Source of the DNA: Chitinophagia bacterium | Lineage (GTDB): Bacteria; Bacteroidota; Bacteroidia; Chitinophagales; Chitinophagaceae | Assembly (NCBI GenBank): GCA_010021705.1 | Contig: RGMU01000092.1 | Location: 1-6,480 of the forward strand | DNA length: 6,480 bases | Direction: 5' to 3' | Part shown: piece after piece, positions 1 to 6,246 of the stretch | Layout of the letters: every line of letters starts with the position of its first letter | How positions within the stretch are numbered: the stretch's first letter is position 1 | Notes under the pieces: model-generated | Database searches by the model: none | Told to the model about the DNA's origin: nothing | Seen by the model: the letters and a program-made list of their open reading frames with translations, nothing else | Program-made: the position numbers and the translations under genes

Positions 1-531
1 GATAAAACCTATCTATATGCCGACTATCCAATTGGCAGAAAAATATATGTAAACCTTAATGGACTATTAATAGGTAACGATAAAGGCTTGCCTACCATTG
101 CTTATACAGTGGATGCCATCGGCTCGCAAGGTATTCCTTCCGCACTTATCAAAAACTATGTGACCAAAGCATCTTACCCTAATGAGGTAAAGTATCGTAA
201 GGTAACCTTAGAAGATATTGCCGGCAATGCCAGCTCTTACATTAATACCCTTGTTGAACTTAAAGACGTACAATTTGCTGCCGGTTCTAACAATGTGAAT
301 TATGCTGCACCAAGTGCGCAGTCTTCCGGTACCAACCGTACTTTGCAAGATTGCATTAGGTCTGCAACCATAATTATGTATAATAGCGGCTATGCTAATT
401 TCCAAGCTGCCATTACTCCTAATGGCAGTGGTAGTGTGTTGGGTGTGTACTCTACCTATAATACCACTCCACAGCTATTAATTAGAGATACCACAGACGT
501 TAGACTAATTAACGGACGTACATGCCCTTAG
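1..531 (+). CDS. DUF5689-like surface protein, C-terminal part (5' end outside window)
   Basis: The reading frame is open from base 1 and gives 176 residues before TAG at 529-531. A TTG at 88 is not a real start: the codons before it read YADYPIGRKIYVNLNGLLIG in frame, which fits the middle of a DUF5689 domain, an oligonucleotide-fold-like domain found in Bacteroidota surface proteins and lipoproteins. The following segments also fit: a 'LVELKDVQF' strand, then 'NRTLQDC', 'NSGYANF', a 'PNGSGSVLGVYS' turn, and 'QLLIRDTTDVRLINGRTC' at the very end, where this domain commonly stops on Arg-Cys. No T9SS sorting domain follows, so anchoring or export must be set by the missing N-terminus, often a lipobox. 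The biochemical function of the family is not known to me; a carbohydrate-binding or surface-assembly role is only a guess. It lies 101 bp before a T9SS cargo gene in the same direction. Family assignment is from recall of the pattern and is fairly secure. Confidence 0.78.
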   Translation, partial: DKTYLYADYPIGRKIYVNLNGLLIGNDKGLPTIAYTVDAIGSQGIPSALIKNYVTKASYPNEVKYRKVTLEDIAGNASSYINTLVELKDVQFAAGSNNVNYAAPSAQSSGTNRTLQDCIRSATIIMYNSGYANFQAAITPNGSGSVLGVYSTYNTTPQLLIRDTTDVRLINGRTCP

Positions 532-632
532 TAAAATAGTATGGCTCAATACCACTATTGAAAAAAACATTAAAACTTATCTATTTATTTCATTTAAACA
601 TTATTTTTACACTTTAATTCATTGTACTTAAC

Positions 633-1589
633 ATGAAACGTTTACTTCTTCTTTCTGCCCTTTCTGTGGCAGCTTTATCAGCCAATGCTCAGCTTTCCCT
701 TGCCGGAGCAAGCCCTTACACACAAAACTTTAACTCCATTGGTGGTGGATTGCCAAACGGCTGGACCGTGTATATAGGAGCAACAGACAACTCTTTAGGC
801 ACATTGGGAACTTTTAACAATTCCGCGACCTTTGGCGTTTACGATACTGCCAATTTAACTTGTACAGGCAGTGTCCGAGCCGTAGGTTTTAAAAACTATG
901 CTTCCGCAAACGTGAGTGGTGCTCATGACTCTTGTGGTCTTCAAAGTTCCAGAACAGACCGCGCTTTAGGTGTGCGCCAAGTAGGTCCTACCTCCACTGG
1001 AGGTGCCGGCTTTGACTCCGGTGCTACTTTTGTATTAAAATTAGCTAATACCTATGGTATGTCCGGTATCGGTTTGAACTTTAAACTACAATCTTTAGAC
1101 ATAACTAGCCCGCGCACTACGAACTGGAAATTACAATATGGTTTAGGCAGTAATCCTACTAGCTTCACGGATATTGCTGCAACCGGCACCATGACTACCG
1201 GCGGTCAAACACAAGTAGTAGTTATTCGTTTAGTAACATTGGTATTCTCCAGTGGTTCAGGCAACCGTGCCAGCACAGCCATAGACGATTTTAACCTTAC
1301 TTGGACAGGCATGGCACGCACAGCATTAACTGAAGTAAGTGCTCCTAACCCTATAGGCTTTACCGTATTAGGCGATGCTACCGCTAACGCTATCACATTT
1401 GGCTATCAATTAGAAGACGCTAACGGCTACACCATCAGCCTTTATGACTTAGCAGGTCGCCAAGTGGCTACCACTTCAGCAGAAGCTAACAACACCACCA
1501 TGAGTAACATCAACCTTGCTCCTGGTTTCTACATTGCTAAACTAAGCAACGGCACTATGCAAGCAACTACCAAAGTAGCTGTTAAATAG
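633..1589 (+). CDS. Secreted protein with T9SS type A C-terminal sorting domain
   Basis: The product has 318 residues. Residues 1-19 form a signal peptide (MKR, a Leu/Ala-rich core, then ANA before Gln20), so it enters the periplasm by Sec. Residues 237-318 form a type A T9SS sorting domain: 'APNP' at its start, 'YDLAGRQV' around 271-278, 'LAPGFYIAKL' at 295-304 and a short terminal strand ending KVAVK. Such domains direct cargo through the type IX translocon and are normally removed as the protein is released or attached to the cell surface. The central part, about 22-230, is Gly/Ser/Thr/Asn-rich and beta-like, with 'YTQNFNSIGGGLPNGW' near the start and 'AIDDFNLTWTG' at the end. That layout is common in Bacteroidota secreted proteins of unknown activity; no catalytic motif is visible. 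ATG 633 is chosen because it gives an intact signal peptide. It is followed by a strong terminator. Confidence 0.85.
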   Translation: MKRLLLLSALSVAALSANAQLSLAGASPYTQNFNSIGGGLPNGWTVYIGATDNSLGTLGTFNNSATFGVYDTANLTCTGSVRAVGFKNYASANVSGAHDSCGLQSSRTDRALGVRQVGPTSTGGAGFDSGATFVLKLANTYGMSGIGLNFKLQSLDITSPRTTNWKLQYGLGSNPTSFTDIAATGTMTTGGQTQVVVIRLVTLVFSSGSGNRASTAIDDFNLTWTGMARTALTEVSAPNPIGFTVLGDATANAITFGYQLEDANGYTISLYDLAGRQVATTSAEANNTTMSNINLAPGFYIAKLSNGTMQATTKVAVK

Positions 1590-1613
1590 TCAATCAAACA
1601 TTCACAGTATTAT

Positions 1614-1645
1614 AAAAAAAGCTACTCTAATCGGGTAGCTTTTTT
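1614..1645. terminator. Bidirectional intrinsic terminator between convergent genes
   Basis: A 7-bp stem (GCTACTC at 1621-1627 with GGGTAGC at 1633-1639, one G-T pair) encloses the loop TAATC. It is flanked by seven A (1614-1620) and six T (1640-1645), so each strand reads hairpin plus T-run. It sits 24 bp after the stop of the T9SS gene and 27 bp beyond the stop of the reductase on the other strand, and can serve both. Confidence 0.88.
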
Positions 1646-1672
1646 CTTTGGTACAATCTTCCTAACAAACCG

Positions 1673-2236
1673 CTATTGGGCTATCTTTTGCTTGGCAATA
1701 GCTTCCGTAAACCATAAAAAATCTTCTACAAACCGGTTTATATTTTTGGCTAACCTTTCGTTCTGCACTTCACCTTCGGCAGTAATATTTTTATCCACTT
1801 CCGGCACTAACAGTTTTGTAGGCATGGCAAAACCGTCTATGGCAAGAATAAGCAATTGTAGTAGATTAGACGCATTTATGCCCCCTTGTATGCCGGCTGA
1901 AGCCGTTACCACACCCATCGGTTTTTTACTCCATTCTTTGGTAAAGTAGTCCACTGCATTTTTCAATGCACCGCTGTAACTGTTGTTATATTCAGGTGTT
2001 GCTAATATTATTCCGTCTGCGGAGGCTAAGGCATGGCTAATCTCCAATAAATGCTCCGGTGGATTAGGCATATCCTTTAAGCGTTGCTCCATAACGGGCA
2101 AGTGGTATTGCGCAATATCTATAAAGGTAACTTGGGCTTTGCCGGTGGCAATAAGGGCATTTTCAACCGCTTTGGCTGCCCTGATGCTTTGCCTGCCTTC
2201 GCGCACTGCACCATAAAGTAGGGTAATATGTAGCAT
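1673..2236 (-). CDS. NADPH-dependent FMN reductase family protein (flavodoxin-like fold)
   Basis: The product has 187 residues, close to the usual 180-200 of the family. It opens with a beta strand and a phosphate-binding loop, 'YGAVREGRQS' (residues 8-17), matching the GSxRxxS-type FMN phosphate loop. Next come 'ATPEYNNSYSGALKNAVDYF' (79-98), the hallmark PEYN loop that contacts the isoalloxazine ring, and 'VTASAGIQGG' (110-119), the third flavin-contacting loop. These proteins bind FMN and use NAD(P)H to reduce flavin, quinones, azo dyes or metal ions; the actual substrate cannot be read from sequence. There is no signal peptide, so it is cytoplasmic. ATG at 2236 starts directly at the first beta strand, as in relatives. 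It diverges from the lipoprotein gene with only 53 bp between starts. I see no exact TAnnTTTG box upstream on its strand. Confidence 0.9.
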   Translation of the reverse strand: MLHITLLYGAVREGRQSIRAAKAVENALIATGKAQVTFIDIAQYHLPVMEQRLKDMPNPPEHLLEISHALASADGIILATPEYNNSYSGALKNAVDYFTKEWSKKPMGVVTASAGIQGGINASNLLQLLILAIDGFAMPTKLLVPEVDKNITAEGEVQNERLAKNINRFVEDFLWFTEAIAKQKIAQ

Positions 2237-2262
2237 AGACTATCTATATTTGCTTTTATTCT

Positions 2263-2270
2263 TAATTTTG
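2263..2270 (+). promoter_or_regulatory. Bacteroidota -7 box (TAATTTTG) for the small lipoprotein gene
   Basis: This is an exact match to TAnnTTTG, ending 19 nt before the ATG at 2290. A second exact match, TATATTTG, lies at 2245-2252, but it is further from the start and could instead be chance in AT-rich DNA. No convincing TTG-type -33 element is seen at the normal distance. Confidence 0.5.
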
Positions 2271-2289
2271 GCTAAAAATAAGGTTTTAT

Positions 2290-2559
2290 ATGAAACAGGC
2301 ACTATTCGTTTTTGCAATACTGCTATTGACAAGCTGCAAAAACACTTGGACAGAAGAAGACAAAACCTCTTGGATGACCGCATGCGAAGATAATGCCAAA
2401 CATGATTTTGATTCACCCGAAAAGTCTCAGGTATATTGTGAATGCGTATTAAATAAAATGATGGCAAAATACCCCAAAATTAACGATGCCTTAGAACATC
2501 TGCCGGAGCTTATGAACGACACCGCATTAACCAACTGCAAACAGATGCTGCAAAAATAG
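2290..2559 (+). CDS. Small predicted lipoprotein with four mature-chain cysteines besides the lipidated one
   Basis: The product has 89 residues. It begins MKQ followed by a hydrophobic core and a lipobox, Leu13-Thr14-Ser15-Cys16, so it should be cleaved by signal peptidase II and lipidated on Cys16. The mature part, about 74 residues, is hydrophilic and carries Cys32, Cys50, Cys52 and Cys83; the segment 'YCECVLNKMMAKYP' (49-62) contains a C-x-C pair. A helical chain with two disulfides is a reasonable guess for the periplasmic side of a membrane. Small Bacteroidota lipoproteins with a similar YCxC...K...YP pattern exist, but I cannot name a family or function. The gene diverges from the FMN reductase and ends only 2 bp from the stop of the convergent cytochrome c peroxidase, with no terminator between them. 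The compact reading frame, lipobox and promoter box argue that it is real. Confidence 0.8.
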   Translation: MKQALFVFAILLLTSCKNTWTEEDKTSWMTACEDNAKHDFDSPEKSQVYCECVLNKMMAKYPKINDALEHLPELMNDTALTNCKQMLQK

Positions 2560-2561
2560 CC

Positions 2562-3527
2562 TCATTTTCGCTTAAAACGGTCATCGGTAAGTGCCAGCAA
2601 AAATTGTAGCAAATCACTCTTTTCTGCGGCAGTAAGGTGCAACGGTTGGGCTAACAGCGAGTCGGCATTTATGGGATGCGGCACAAAGCGCAGCGGGTTA
2701 TCATAATATTCAATCACATCTTTCAACGTTTTGAACGCACCATTGTGCATATAAGGTGCTGTTGCAGCCACATTGCGCAAGCCCGGCACCTTAAACTTGC
2801 CTATATCTGCCCTATTGTGCGTTATCACATACCTACCCGAATCGTTCCACGTTTCGCCGTCAAACAGCCCAATGTTCCGAAACTCATCTCCCGTAAAGTC
2901 AGGCGAAAAATGGCAGTCAAAGCATTTGGCTTTTTTACTCATAAACAGGGTACGCCCTCTAATGGCAGCCGCGCTCATAGCTTTTTTATTGCCTGCCATA
3001 TAGCGGTCAAGCGGAGTGTGAGAGGTTTCTAAAGTGCGCTCAAAAGCTGCAATAGCATCCTCAATACGCGCACCGGTAGCCACACCACCATAAAGAGCTT
3101 TAAATGCCCGCTGATAGTTACTATCGCTATTTAGCCTTTGCACAGCACCTTGTAAGCTAAAATTCATTTCATTGCTATCCCCCACCGGAAAGTGCACCTG
3201 TTGCTCTAAACTTTCAGCCCTGCCATCGGCAAATAAAAAACTTCGAGCGCTCACATTCATGGCAGACGGTGTATTGCGCTTGCCTAATCTACCCAAATAT
3301 CCTTTGCTAAACGGCACTGTGTCGGCAAAGGCATAAGCCGGAATGTGGCAACTGCCACAGCTAACCGTACTATCAAGCGATAGTGCCTTTTCAAAAAAAA
3401 GTTGCTTTCCCAACTGCGGCTTTGTTACCGGTACATGATTAACCGGTTGCCCAATAATCCATAAAGCAGAAAAATTGCCTAAGAAAAAGGCAGACAACAA
3501 CAGAATAACTTTTTTCTTATTCAGCAT
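2562..3527 (-). CDS. Di-heme cytochrome c peroxidase family protein
   Basis: From ATG 3527 the product has 321 residues, typical for this family. An N-terminal KKK plus hydrophobic segment (about 4-25) is an export signal or membrane anchor; there is no lipobox. Two c-type heme sites are seen: C57-G-S-C60-H61 and C202-F-D-C205-H206. Other family hallmarks are 'KRNTPSAMN' (83-91), 'FADGRAESLEQQ' (99-110) and 'APYMHNGAF' (257-265), where Met260 is the expected distal ligand of the C-terminal heme. MauG-type relatives carry Tyr there, so this looks like a classical peroxidase that reduces hydrogen peroxide with electrons from a periplasmic donor. A GTG at 3533 would add two residues, but ATG 3527 lies 19 nt from an exact promoter box and is preferred. 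Its stop is 2 bp from the convergent lipoprotein gene. The true substrate is not shown by sequence. Confidence 0.93.
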   Translation of the reverse strand: MLNKKKVILLLSAFFLGNFSALWIIGQPVNHVPVTKPQLGKQLFFEKALSLDSTVSCGSCHIPAYAFADTVPFSKGYLGRLGKRNTPSAMNVSARSFLFADGRAESLEQQVHFPVGDSNEMNFSLQGAVQRLNSDSNYQRAFKALYGGVATGARIEDAIAAFERTLETSHTPLDRYMAGNKKAMSAAAIRGRTLFMSKKAKCFDCHFSPDFTGDEFRNIGLFDGETWNDSGRYVITHNRADIGKFKVPGLRNVAATAPYMHNGAFKTLKDVIEYYDNPLRFVPHPINADSLLAQPLHLTAAEKSDLLQFLLALTDDRFKRK

Positions 3528-3546
3528 GAGCACGGAAAATCAGCCG

Positions 3547-3554
3547 CAAATTTA
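3547..3554 (-). promoter_or_regulatory. Bacteroidota -7 box (TAAATTTG) for the peroxidase gene
   Basis: The plus strand reads CAAATTTA, so the minus strand carries an exact TAnnTTTG, ending 19 nt before ATG 3527. With transcription starting a few bases after the box, the leader would be only about a dozen bases. A -33 element at the standard distance is not clear. Confidence 0.5.
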
Positions 3555-3590
3555 TTTTATATTGCATGATGTTTGTATGCAATTTATACT

Positions 3591-3598
3591 TAACTTTG
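3591..3598 (+). promoter_or_regulatory. Bacteroidota -7 box (TAACTTTG) for the barrel gene
   Basis: This exact TAnnTTTG ends 23 nt before ATG 3622. A TTTG at 3572-3575 could be the -33 element, although the 15-nt gap is shorter than usual. The box lies inside the in-frame extension upstream of 3622, which supports the later start. Together with the box at 3547-3554 it forms a compact divergent promoter region. Confidence 0.55.
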
Positions 3599-3621
3599 CT
3601 TGCGTATTAAATGCAAATATC

Positions 3622-4296
3622 ATGAAAAATTTTGCTGCTCCTTTATTATCGTTTTGCCTATGTTTAGGAACTATAAGTGCCACCGCGCAGGCATTTCACA
3701 AAGGTACTTATTTAATCAGCTTATCGGAAGGCTCTACCAAAAGTGCCATTAAAACACGCAACGTGAACGATGGGCGAGGCTCTACCACCATTGCCGGAGA
3801 TAGAGACCCGCTTACCTTTGAATATGGCGTTACCGATAAGTTAGGCATTGGCTTTAACATAGGCGGAGACGTGTTTCAAGTGAACCCTAACTCGCTTTAT
3901 GGCTTTTCTACCACCACAGGCAAAGACATTACGCTTATTTCAAGCGAAATTACCATTGACTTTAACTACCACTTTTTAAGCACCAAAAAGGCAGACTTTT
4001 CGGTTTTTAGCTCTTATGGTATAGCCTCTGTCTCCTTTGAAGGAGATGACGCTATCAGCCCCACTGACGGTTCTGCTCAATACAAATATGCTGCTACCGG
4101 CTTAATTTTCCGCACCGGCGTAAAAGCAAAATACTATTTTTATAAACGTTTAGGCTTTATGTGCATGGTAAGTGCCTACAAAACATCACCCATGAAGCAA
4201 AACGAAGAAACCGCCAACAGCCCCATCTTCTTCAACACCAATACCCGCATGAGAGGTGTAGCCATAGAATTTGGTCCCTGTTTCCGTATTAGATAG
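3622..4296 (+). CDS. Predicted outer-membrane beta-barrel protein
   Basis: From ATG 3622 the product has 224 residues. Residues 1 to about 22-24 form a signal peptide (MKNF, hydrophobic core, then ATAQA). The mature part consists of alternating aromatic/hydrophobic strands separated by polar turns, for example 'LTFEYGVTDKLGIGFNIGG', 'EITIDFNYHF', 'FSVFSSYGIASVSFEG', 'LIFRTGVKAKYYFYKRLGF' and 'VAIEFGPCFRIR' at the end. This pattern, and the length, fit a small eight- to ten-stranded outer-membrane barrel, possibly of the OmpW/OprG-like or general Bacteroidota 'outer membrane beta-barrel' class; ligand and role are unknown. The frame is open upstream to 3475, but those codons overlap the peroxidase gene and its promoter, and only 3622 starts at a signal peptide. 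The nearby peroxidase is divergent, so joint regulation is possible but not shown. Confidence 0.75.
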   Translation: MKNFAAPLLSFCLCLGTISATAQAFHKGTYLISLSEGSTKSAIKTRNVNDGRGSTTIAGDRDPLTFEYGVTDKLGIGFNIGGDVFQVNPNSLYGFSTTTGKDITLISSEITIDFNYHFLSTKKADFSVFSSYGIASVSFEGDDAISPTDGSAQYKYAATGLIFRTGVKAKYYFYKRLGFMCMVSAYKTSPMKQNEETANSPIFFNTNTRMRGVAIEFGPCFRIR

Positions 4297-4355
4297 CATT
4301 TAGCACTCAAAATATAGCGGGCATATAAAAATATTTGCCCCAAATTTGTTTTAAC

Positions 4356-4388
4356 CAATAATAACCCTTAGTTTTAGGGTTATTATTG
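4356..4388 (+). terminator. Perfect 13-bp hairpin, probable terminator of the barrel gene
   Basis: CAATAATAACCCT (4356-4368) and AGGGTTATTATTG (4376-4388) pair without mismatch around the loop TAGTTTT, followed by TTTT at 4389-4392. It begins 59 bp after the barrel stop and ends 33 bp before fhs. The T-run is short and most of the stem is A-T, so a role in the fhs leader or as a protein-binding palindrome is also possible. Confidence 0.55.
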
Positions 4389-4421
4389 TTTTCACGTTAT
4401 TTATTAATAAAATCAACTTAT

Positions 4422-6113
4422 ATGCAGGCAGAACCAAAAACAACTTTCCCTTCCGATATTGAAATATCAAGGGCTACACGATTAAAACCAATTGGCGAAA
4501 TTGCTGAAAACTTAGGCATTTCAAAAGATGATATTATTCCTTACGGAAAATTCAAAGCCAAAGTACCTTTGAGCTATATTAACGAAGAAAAAATAGCCCA
4601 AAGCAACTTAATACTTGTAACAGCCGTTACACCAACCAAAGCCGGCGTGGGCAAAACCGTTACCAGCGTAGCACTGTCATTAGGGCTAAACTACATTGGC
4701 AAAAAAGCAGCCGTAGCCTTGCGTGAACCCAGCTTAGGTCCATGCTTTGGCATGAAAGGCGGAGCCGCCGGAGGCGGGTACAGCCAAGTATTACCTATGG
4801 AAGAAATTAACCTCCACTTTACCGGTGATTTCCATGCCATTACCTGCGCCAACAACATGATTTCCGCGCTATTGGATAACTACCAATTCCAAAACAGCAA
4901 TACCGACAAAGCATTAGACAGAATAGTATGGAGACGCGTATTAGACGTAAACGACCGCTCCCTGCGCAACATAGTTACCGGCTTAGGAGGCAATGCCAAC
5001 GGCATACCCCAAGAAGCCGGTTTTGACATTACGCCTGCCTCTGAAATTATGGCATTGCTTTGCCTTTCTACCGATTTTGACGATTTACAAAGGCGTATTG
5101 AAAATATAGTATTAGGCTATAGAACAGACAAAACACCATTTACCGTAAAAGATTTAGGCGTAGCTGAAGCCATTACCGTTTTGTTAAAAGATGCCTTGTT
5201 GCCTAACTTAGTGCAAACCACTGAAAATACCACTGCCTTTGTGCACGGCGGTCCGTTTGCCAACATTGCACATGGCTGCAATTCCGTATTAGCTACCAAA
5301 ATGGCACTAAGCCTAAACGACTATGTGGTAACGGAATCCGGCTTTGGTAGCGACTTAGGCGCAGAAAAGTTTTTAGACATCAAATGCCGTTTATCAGGTT
5401 TAAGACCCAAAGCAACCGTAATAGTGGTTACCACCGGTGCCCTTAAACTACACGGCGGCGTTGCCGGTGGCGACATATCCAAGCCAAACTTAGAAGCCAT
5501 GATAGCCGGCTTGCCCAACCTCCAAAGGCACGTAGAAAACATGCGCAACTTTGGGCAAAGCATCGTGGTTTCGTTCAACCGCTTTAAGTATGACTCTGAC
5601 GAAGAGGTAAACTACCTTGCCGATTGGTGCGAAAAAGAAGGCGTAGTATTTGCTATCAACAACGGCTTTACCTCCGGTGGCGAAGGCGCAGCTTCTTTAG
5701 CCCAAAAAGTGGTAGATTTAATAGAAAACAACCCTTCTAAAGACATTAACTTTACCTACGAACTAACCGACCCCATTCGCACAAAAATTGAAAAATTGGC
5801 GAAGAAAATATACCGTGCAGCAGAAGTAAACTTTGCACCCACAGCAGAGCTTAAACTAAAATCTTACGAAAGAAACGGCTGGGGTGGCTCACCAATATGC
5901 CTTGCCAAAACGCAGTTCTCATTCAGCGACAACCCTGCCCTTATCAATGCACCGGTAGGATTTACCATAACCATAAAAGACTTAGTGATTAATGCCGGCG
6001 CAGGCTTTATTGTGGCAGTGGCAGGCGAAATTATGCGTATGCCCGGCTTGCCCGAAGACCCGCAAGCCTACAGAATTAAACTTGTAAACGGCGAAATAGA
6101 AGGACTTAGTTAA
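4422..6113 (+). CDS. fhs: Formate-tetrahydrofolate ligase (10-formyl-THF synthetase)
   Basis: This cytoplasmic enzyme joins formate to tetrahydrofolate with ATP, giving 10-formyl-THF for purine, fMet-tRNA and one-carbon metabolism. From ATG 4422 it has 563 residues, the normal size of about 555-560. Visible family blocks are the nucleotide loop 'TPTKAGVGKT' (70-79); 'REPSLGP' then 'GMKGGAAGGGY' (101-120), the latter matching the first family signature exactly; 'LHFTGDFHAI' (131-140); 'VHGGPFANIAHG' (274-285); 'GALKLHGG' (339-346); 'GFTSGGEGA' (415-423); 'AKTQFSFSDNP' (495-505); and 'MPGLPEDP' (540-547). The loop usually reads PAGEGKT, so Glu is replaced by Val here, and the second signature (usually VATxRALKxHGG) reads VVTTGALKLHGG. 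The aromatic residue that stacks on adenine, usually Trp, appears to be Phe416. The frame is open upstream to 4386 without an ATG, and that stretch overlaps the hairpin, so 4422 is the start. Confidence 0.97.
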   Translation: MQAEPKTTFPSDIEISRATRLKPIGEIAENLGISKDDIIPYGKFKAKVPLSYINEEKIAQSNLILVTAVTPTKAGVGKTVTSVALSLGLNYIGKKAAVALREPSLGPCFGMKGGAAGGGYSQVLPMEEINLHFTGDFHAITCANNMISALLDNYQFQNSNTDKALDRIVWRRVLDVNDRSLRNIVTGLGGNANGIPQEAGFDITPASEIMALLCLSTDFDDLQRRIENIVLGYRTDKTPFTVKDLGVAEAITVLLKDALLPNLVQTTENTTAFVHGGPFANIAHGCNSVLATKMALSLNDYVVTESGFGSDLGAEKFLDIKCRLSGLRPKATVIVVTTGALKLHGGVAGGDISKPNLEAMIAGLPNLQRHVENMRNFGQSIVVSFNRFKYDSDEEVNYLADWCEKEGVVFAINNGFTSGGEGAASLAQKVVDLIENNPSKDINFTYELTDPIRTKIEKLAKKIYRAAEVNFAPTAELKLKSYERNGWGGSPICLAKTQFSFSDNPALINAPVGFTITIKDLVINAGAGFIVAVAGEIMRMPGLPEDPQAYRIKLVNGEIEGLS

Positions 6114-6125
6114 TGGTCACGATTA

Positions 6126-6151
6126 GCCGGCTTCCTATGCCTGCGTTTTTT
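6126..6151 (+). terminator. Possible intrinsic terminator after fhs
   Basis: GCCGGC (6126-6131) and GCCTGC (6139-6144) can form a 6-bp GC-rich stem with one mismatch around the loop TTCCTAT. One G then six T (6146-6151) follow. It starts 12 bp after the fhs stop, the expected place. The mismatch keeps confidence moderate. Confidence 0.5.
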
Positions 6152-6220
6152 ATCGCGCCCTATCAATTTTATCACTATCATTATAGGCTGAAACTATGCT
6201 GCAAAATGGGATATAATCGT

Positions 6221-6228
6221 TACCTTTG
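6221..6228 (+). promoter_or_regulatory. Bacteroidota -7 box (TACCTTTG) for the NifU-like gene
   Basis: This exact TAnnTTTG ends 18 nt before ATG 6247, implying a leader of about a dozen bases. No clear TTG-type -33 element lies about 20 nt upstream. With the preceding terminator, it suggests that the NifU-like gene is transcribed apart from fhs. Confidence 0.55.
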
Positions 6229-6246
6229 CCATAAAATAGTGAAAAT

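Noticed and set aside
535..559. An imperfect stem-loop (AATAG/CTATT plus TGG/CCA) just after the DUF5689 gene.
   Set aside because: It has a 2-nt bulge and is followed by an A-run, not a T-run, on the plus strand, so it is a poor terminator for that gene; there is no minus-strand gene for it to serve.
1692..2216. Plus-strand open frames antisense to the FMN reductase.
   Set aside because: They are shadows of a well-conserved flavoprotein gene and have no promoter box or recognisable domain.
2676..3032. Plus-strand open frames of 76-118 codons across the peroxidase region.
   Set aside because: They lie antisense to a gene with clear heme motifs, lack any family pattern of their own, and read like shadow translations.
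3475..3621. An in-frame N-terminal extension of the barrel protein, with an ATG at 3577.
   Set aside because: It overlaps the peroxidase start and the promoter boxes, and it would bury the signal peptide that begins at 3622.
4386..4421. A longer fhs reading frame beginning at an ATT codon.
   Set aside because: It starts inside the hairpin at a poor start codon; the ATG at 4422 gives the normal family length.
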